64,000 nt of DNA from Brachypterus glaber (taxonomy: Eukaryota > Arthropoda > Insecta > Coleoptera > Kateretidae): positions 3,449,340 through 3,513,339 of the forward strand of contig OY294050.1 in NCBI GenBank assembly GCA_958510825.1, given 5' to 3'. Positions 62,326 to 64,000 of this stretch are shown here, piece by piece. A program made the translations under genes and the position numbers. The notes below the pieces were generated by a model. That model was given only the letters and a program-made list of their open reading frames with translations. It did no database searches and was not told the origin of the DNA. How positions within the stretch are numbered: the first letter of the stretch is position 1; each line of letters opens with the position of its first letter.

Positions 62326-62812
62326 CTGCCATGCTAAGTCAAGTTGTCATATCTGCAAAAATTCACTTTTTGAGATAAGCACACCATTGTATTGCTTTAC
62401 ACTAGCCCCATGTGCATACTAAAAAGAAATATCCCAAATCCTAAAAATAAGCCTAAGATGTTTGTCCTATGTGGAAAATTTTCAATGTTTTCTAAATAAA
62501 ATTGTCCACACTAGTCTTTACTATACTAATAAGTCTAGGACTAACTTTAGAGATCTTAGTAATTTAATTGGACTTTTTAGATCAATTTGTCCTAACTTGC
62601 TCATAGGACAAATGCATTTAGTATGACAATTTATTTTTCTGACAAAAAAATATATTTTTTTCAAAGGGAATCACGTATTTTTTATTAAAAAAAAACAGAA
62701 TACAACGCCACATTTATTTAAACATGTTCTCAAAAAGTGCAAACAAAAACAATAAAACTGGCCATATCTCAAAACATCTAATTTGCAGATAAGACAACTT
62801 GTCTTAGCAGGA
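62326..62812 (+). mobile_element. inverted-repeat element (CTGCCCTGCTAAGACAAG), copy 2
   Basis: Diverged colinear copy of 1391-1873 (shared CAAAAATTCACTTTYTGAGA, CACACCATTGTATTGCTTTA, GGCCATATCTCAAAACATCT). Left end mutated to CTGCCATGCTAAGTCAAG; right end GTCTTAGCAGG. Confidence 0.75.
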
Positions 62813-62851
62813 TAATACAAAAAAGTCCTATGTTGTTTAGATTGGTAGGAT

Positions 62852-62999
62852 AGGGAACGTTCAAGTATTACGTAACGCAAATTTTGATCCGTTTGGAACC
62901 TCCCCTTCCCTGTAACTCTATTTTCCTATACCATTAACATGGGCGTAACACTCCAAAATGACCCCCCCTAGGAGCGTTACGTAATACTTGAACGTTCCC
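62852..62999. mobile_element. GGGAACGTTC MITE, full copy
   Basis: AGGGAACGTTCAAGTATTAC ... GTAATACTTGAACGTTCCC, with ATTTTCCTATACCATTAACA inside, as in the 7833-7978 copy read on the other strand. Confidence 0.85.
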
Positions 63000-63895
63000 A
63001 TAGTGAAAAATGAAAGTTTTCGTCAACCCATCCCCTGTGCTTCATCCGCCATCTTGGAAAAACTGATCAAAATTGGCCGTTTATTCAGTTTTTTAGCTAT
63101 AACATTTCAGTGCATTTCAGCGCAAATTTTGTGGAAGACAAAAGCGACGGAGCTAGCTATGAACGCCCAAAAACAGCTAAAATCACGTACTTAGCAAAAT
63201 TTAGCAGTTTTTTTCGACTTTACATAGAAATAACTTCGTAACAGTTCTTTATAAAATACCGGCACTATAGTGACAACTAAATATCTTAGTGACAACAACA
63301 TTGTTGTAAAATTAAACACTATAAAGTTGTTTAGTATATATGGTACGAATAAATTAATTTTATGGTATACGATACAACATTTATATCTACAATTTTAATA
63401 GTATATTTAATATAAGGTTATAATGTTTTAGAATAATAGTAAAAATTGGGGATTTTTTTTTCAAATAAAAAAAAATCCTGAATATAGTATCCACTGTGAA
63501 CAGTATGCATTGGAATGCGAAGCATTGCATATCTTCACGGCTTGTTTTTCTACCTAGTTTTATTTGTTTTCAGGCGATCTCCCAGACTTCTAAGACTAGA
63601 TAGTATCCAGCAGATACTCTGTTTCTATTTAAGTGTTTTATTTATTTAATTGGCTGCAGTTAGATAGCGTCCTTTGCTATAAAAAGCCATTTGTTTTAAA
63701 AATAAAATGTATTAAAAGCGACAATGCCTTTAGACAAAAGTCCGAAGTAATTTTAATTTTGATAAATATCCAGTTTTAAGTTAAGACGACTTTACAAAAT
63801 AGGTGCAGTGAAATAAGTGTAGAACTTTAAATTTTTATACTATACCGAGTACTACAATATAGGTACAGTTGCGGATACAGGAATATACCGGGTGT
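63000..63895. other. unassigned DNA
   Basis: No feature recognised; a short stretch near 63030-63190 is less AT-rich but gives only a 68-codon frame without a family. Confidence 0.45.
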
Positions 63896-63897
63896 CC

Positions 63898-64000
63898 TAC
63901 CAGATTCTGACAAGATTTATCCCCGTTATGAAAATATATAAATTTTTGCAAAAAATAGCGTTAAATGGGAGCCAAAGAAGATTTTATTAACGTATCTAAA
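63898..64000. mobile_element. possible left end of a mariner-type element running off the window
   Basis: TA followed by CCGGGTGTCCTACCAG resembles the TACAGGGTGTCC terminus at 26914. The other end would lie beyond 64000. Confidence 0.35.

Noticed and set aside
1..64000. CRISPR arrays, bacterial operons, viral genes
   Set aside because: The spaced repeats here are MITEs or a 190-bp tandem array with no unique spacers, codon-dense ORFs are absent, and no viral protein motif was read in any frame supplied by the sequence.

Overview
This is a window of AT-rich (roughly 70 % A+T by eye) animal genomic DNA. It is almost certainly from an insect, because its only recognisable host coding sequence is two internal exons of a beaten path (Beat) family immunoglobulin-domain gene. 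Species and order cannot be fixed from the sequence. A beetle-like, transposon-rich genome is a reasonable guess. No bacterial operons, CRISPR arrays, rRNA genes or intact tRNA genes were seen.

Host gene: exons at 12352-12561 and 13614-13805 (+) encode one continuous Ig-type domain. Splice sites and phases are compatible, and the intron between them is about 1.05 kb. A broken copy of the 3' end of the second exon, with its splice donor, lies at 14525-14603 beside a tandemly duplicated intron segment. The rest of the window is best read as introns or intergenic DNA around this gene; no first, last or other exon was found.

Mobile DNA: nearly everything else that can be explained is transposon debris. 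There are mariner-like and IS630-like transposase relics (4.97-5.55 kb and 6.8-7.35 kb). Two Penelope-like ends coding GIY-YIG nuclease are fused head to head (8.16-9.19 kb). Five 3' fragments of R1/I-type non-LTR retrotransposons, two with RNase H or its C-terminal tail readable, lie at 37.0-41.8 kb and 49.4-49.6 kb. A tRNA-derived SINE family has five copies. There are more than thirty short inverted-repeat (MITE or foldback) elements.

The MITEs fall into groups by target site. TA-flanked elements include the TACAGGGTG type, the CACTGTAAAAA type and a 0.9 kb family. TTAA-flanked elements lie at 28.8, 38.7 and 45.0 kb. One element at 48.8 kb has a perfect 9-bp duplication. Nesting is common at 0.1-1.2, 26.9-27.8, 29.8-30.4 and 44.8-46.1 kb.

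Stand-outs are a 1.15 kb near-perfect foldback (53304-54455), a 419-bp GC-rich foldback (60434-60852), a 190-bp tandem array seeded by a MITE (49593-50325), and dispersed hammerhead-ribozyme-like cores. I found no convincing new multigene system. The interest lies in transposon architecture and in the exon-tail duplication. All boundaries, identities and family names below come from reading by eye, without alignment or database search.
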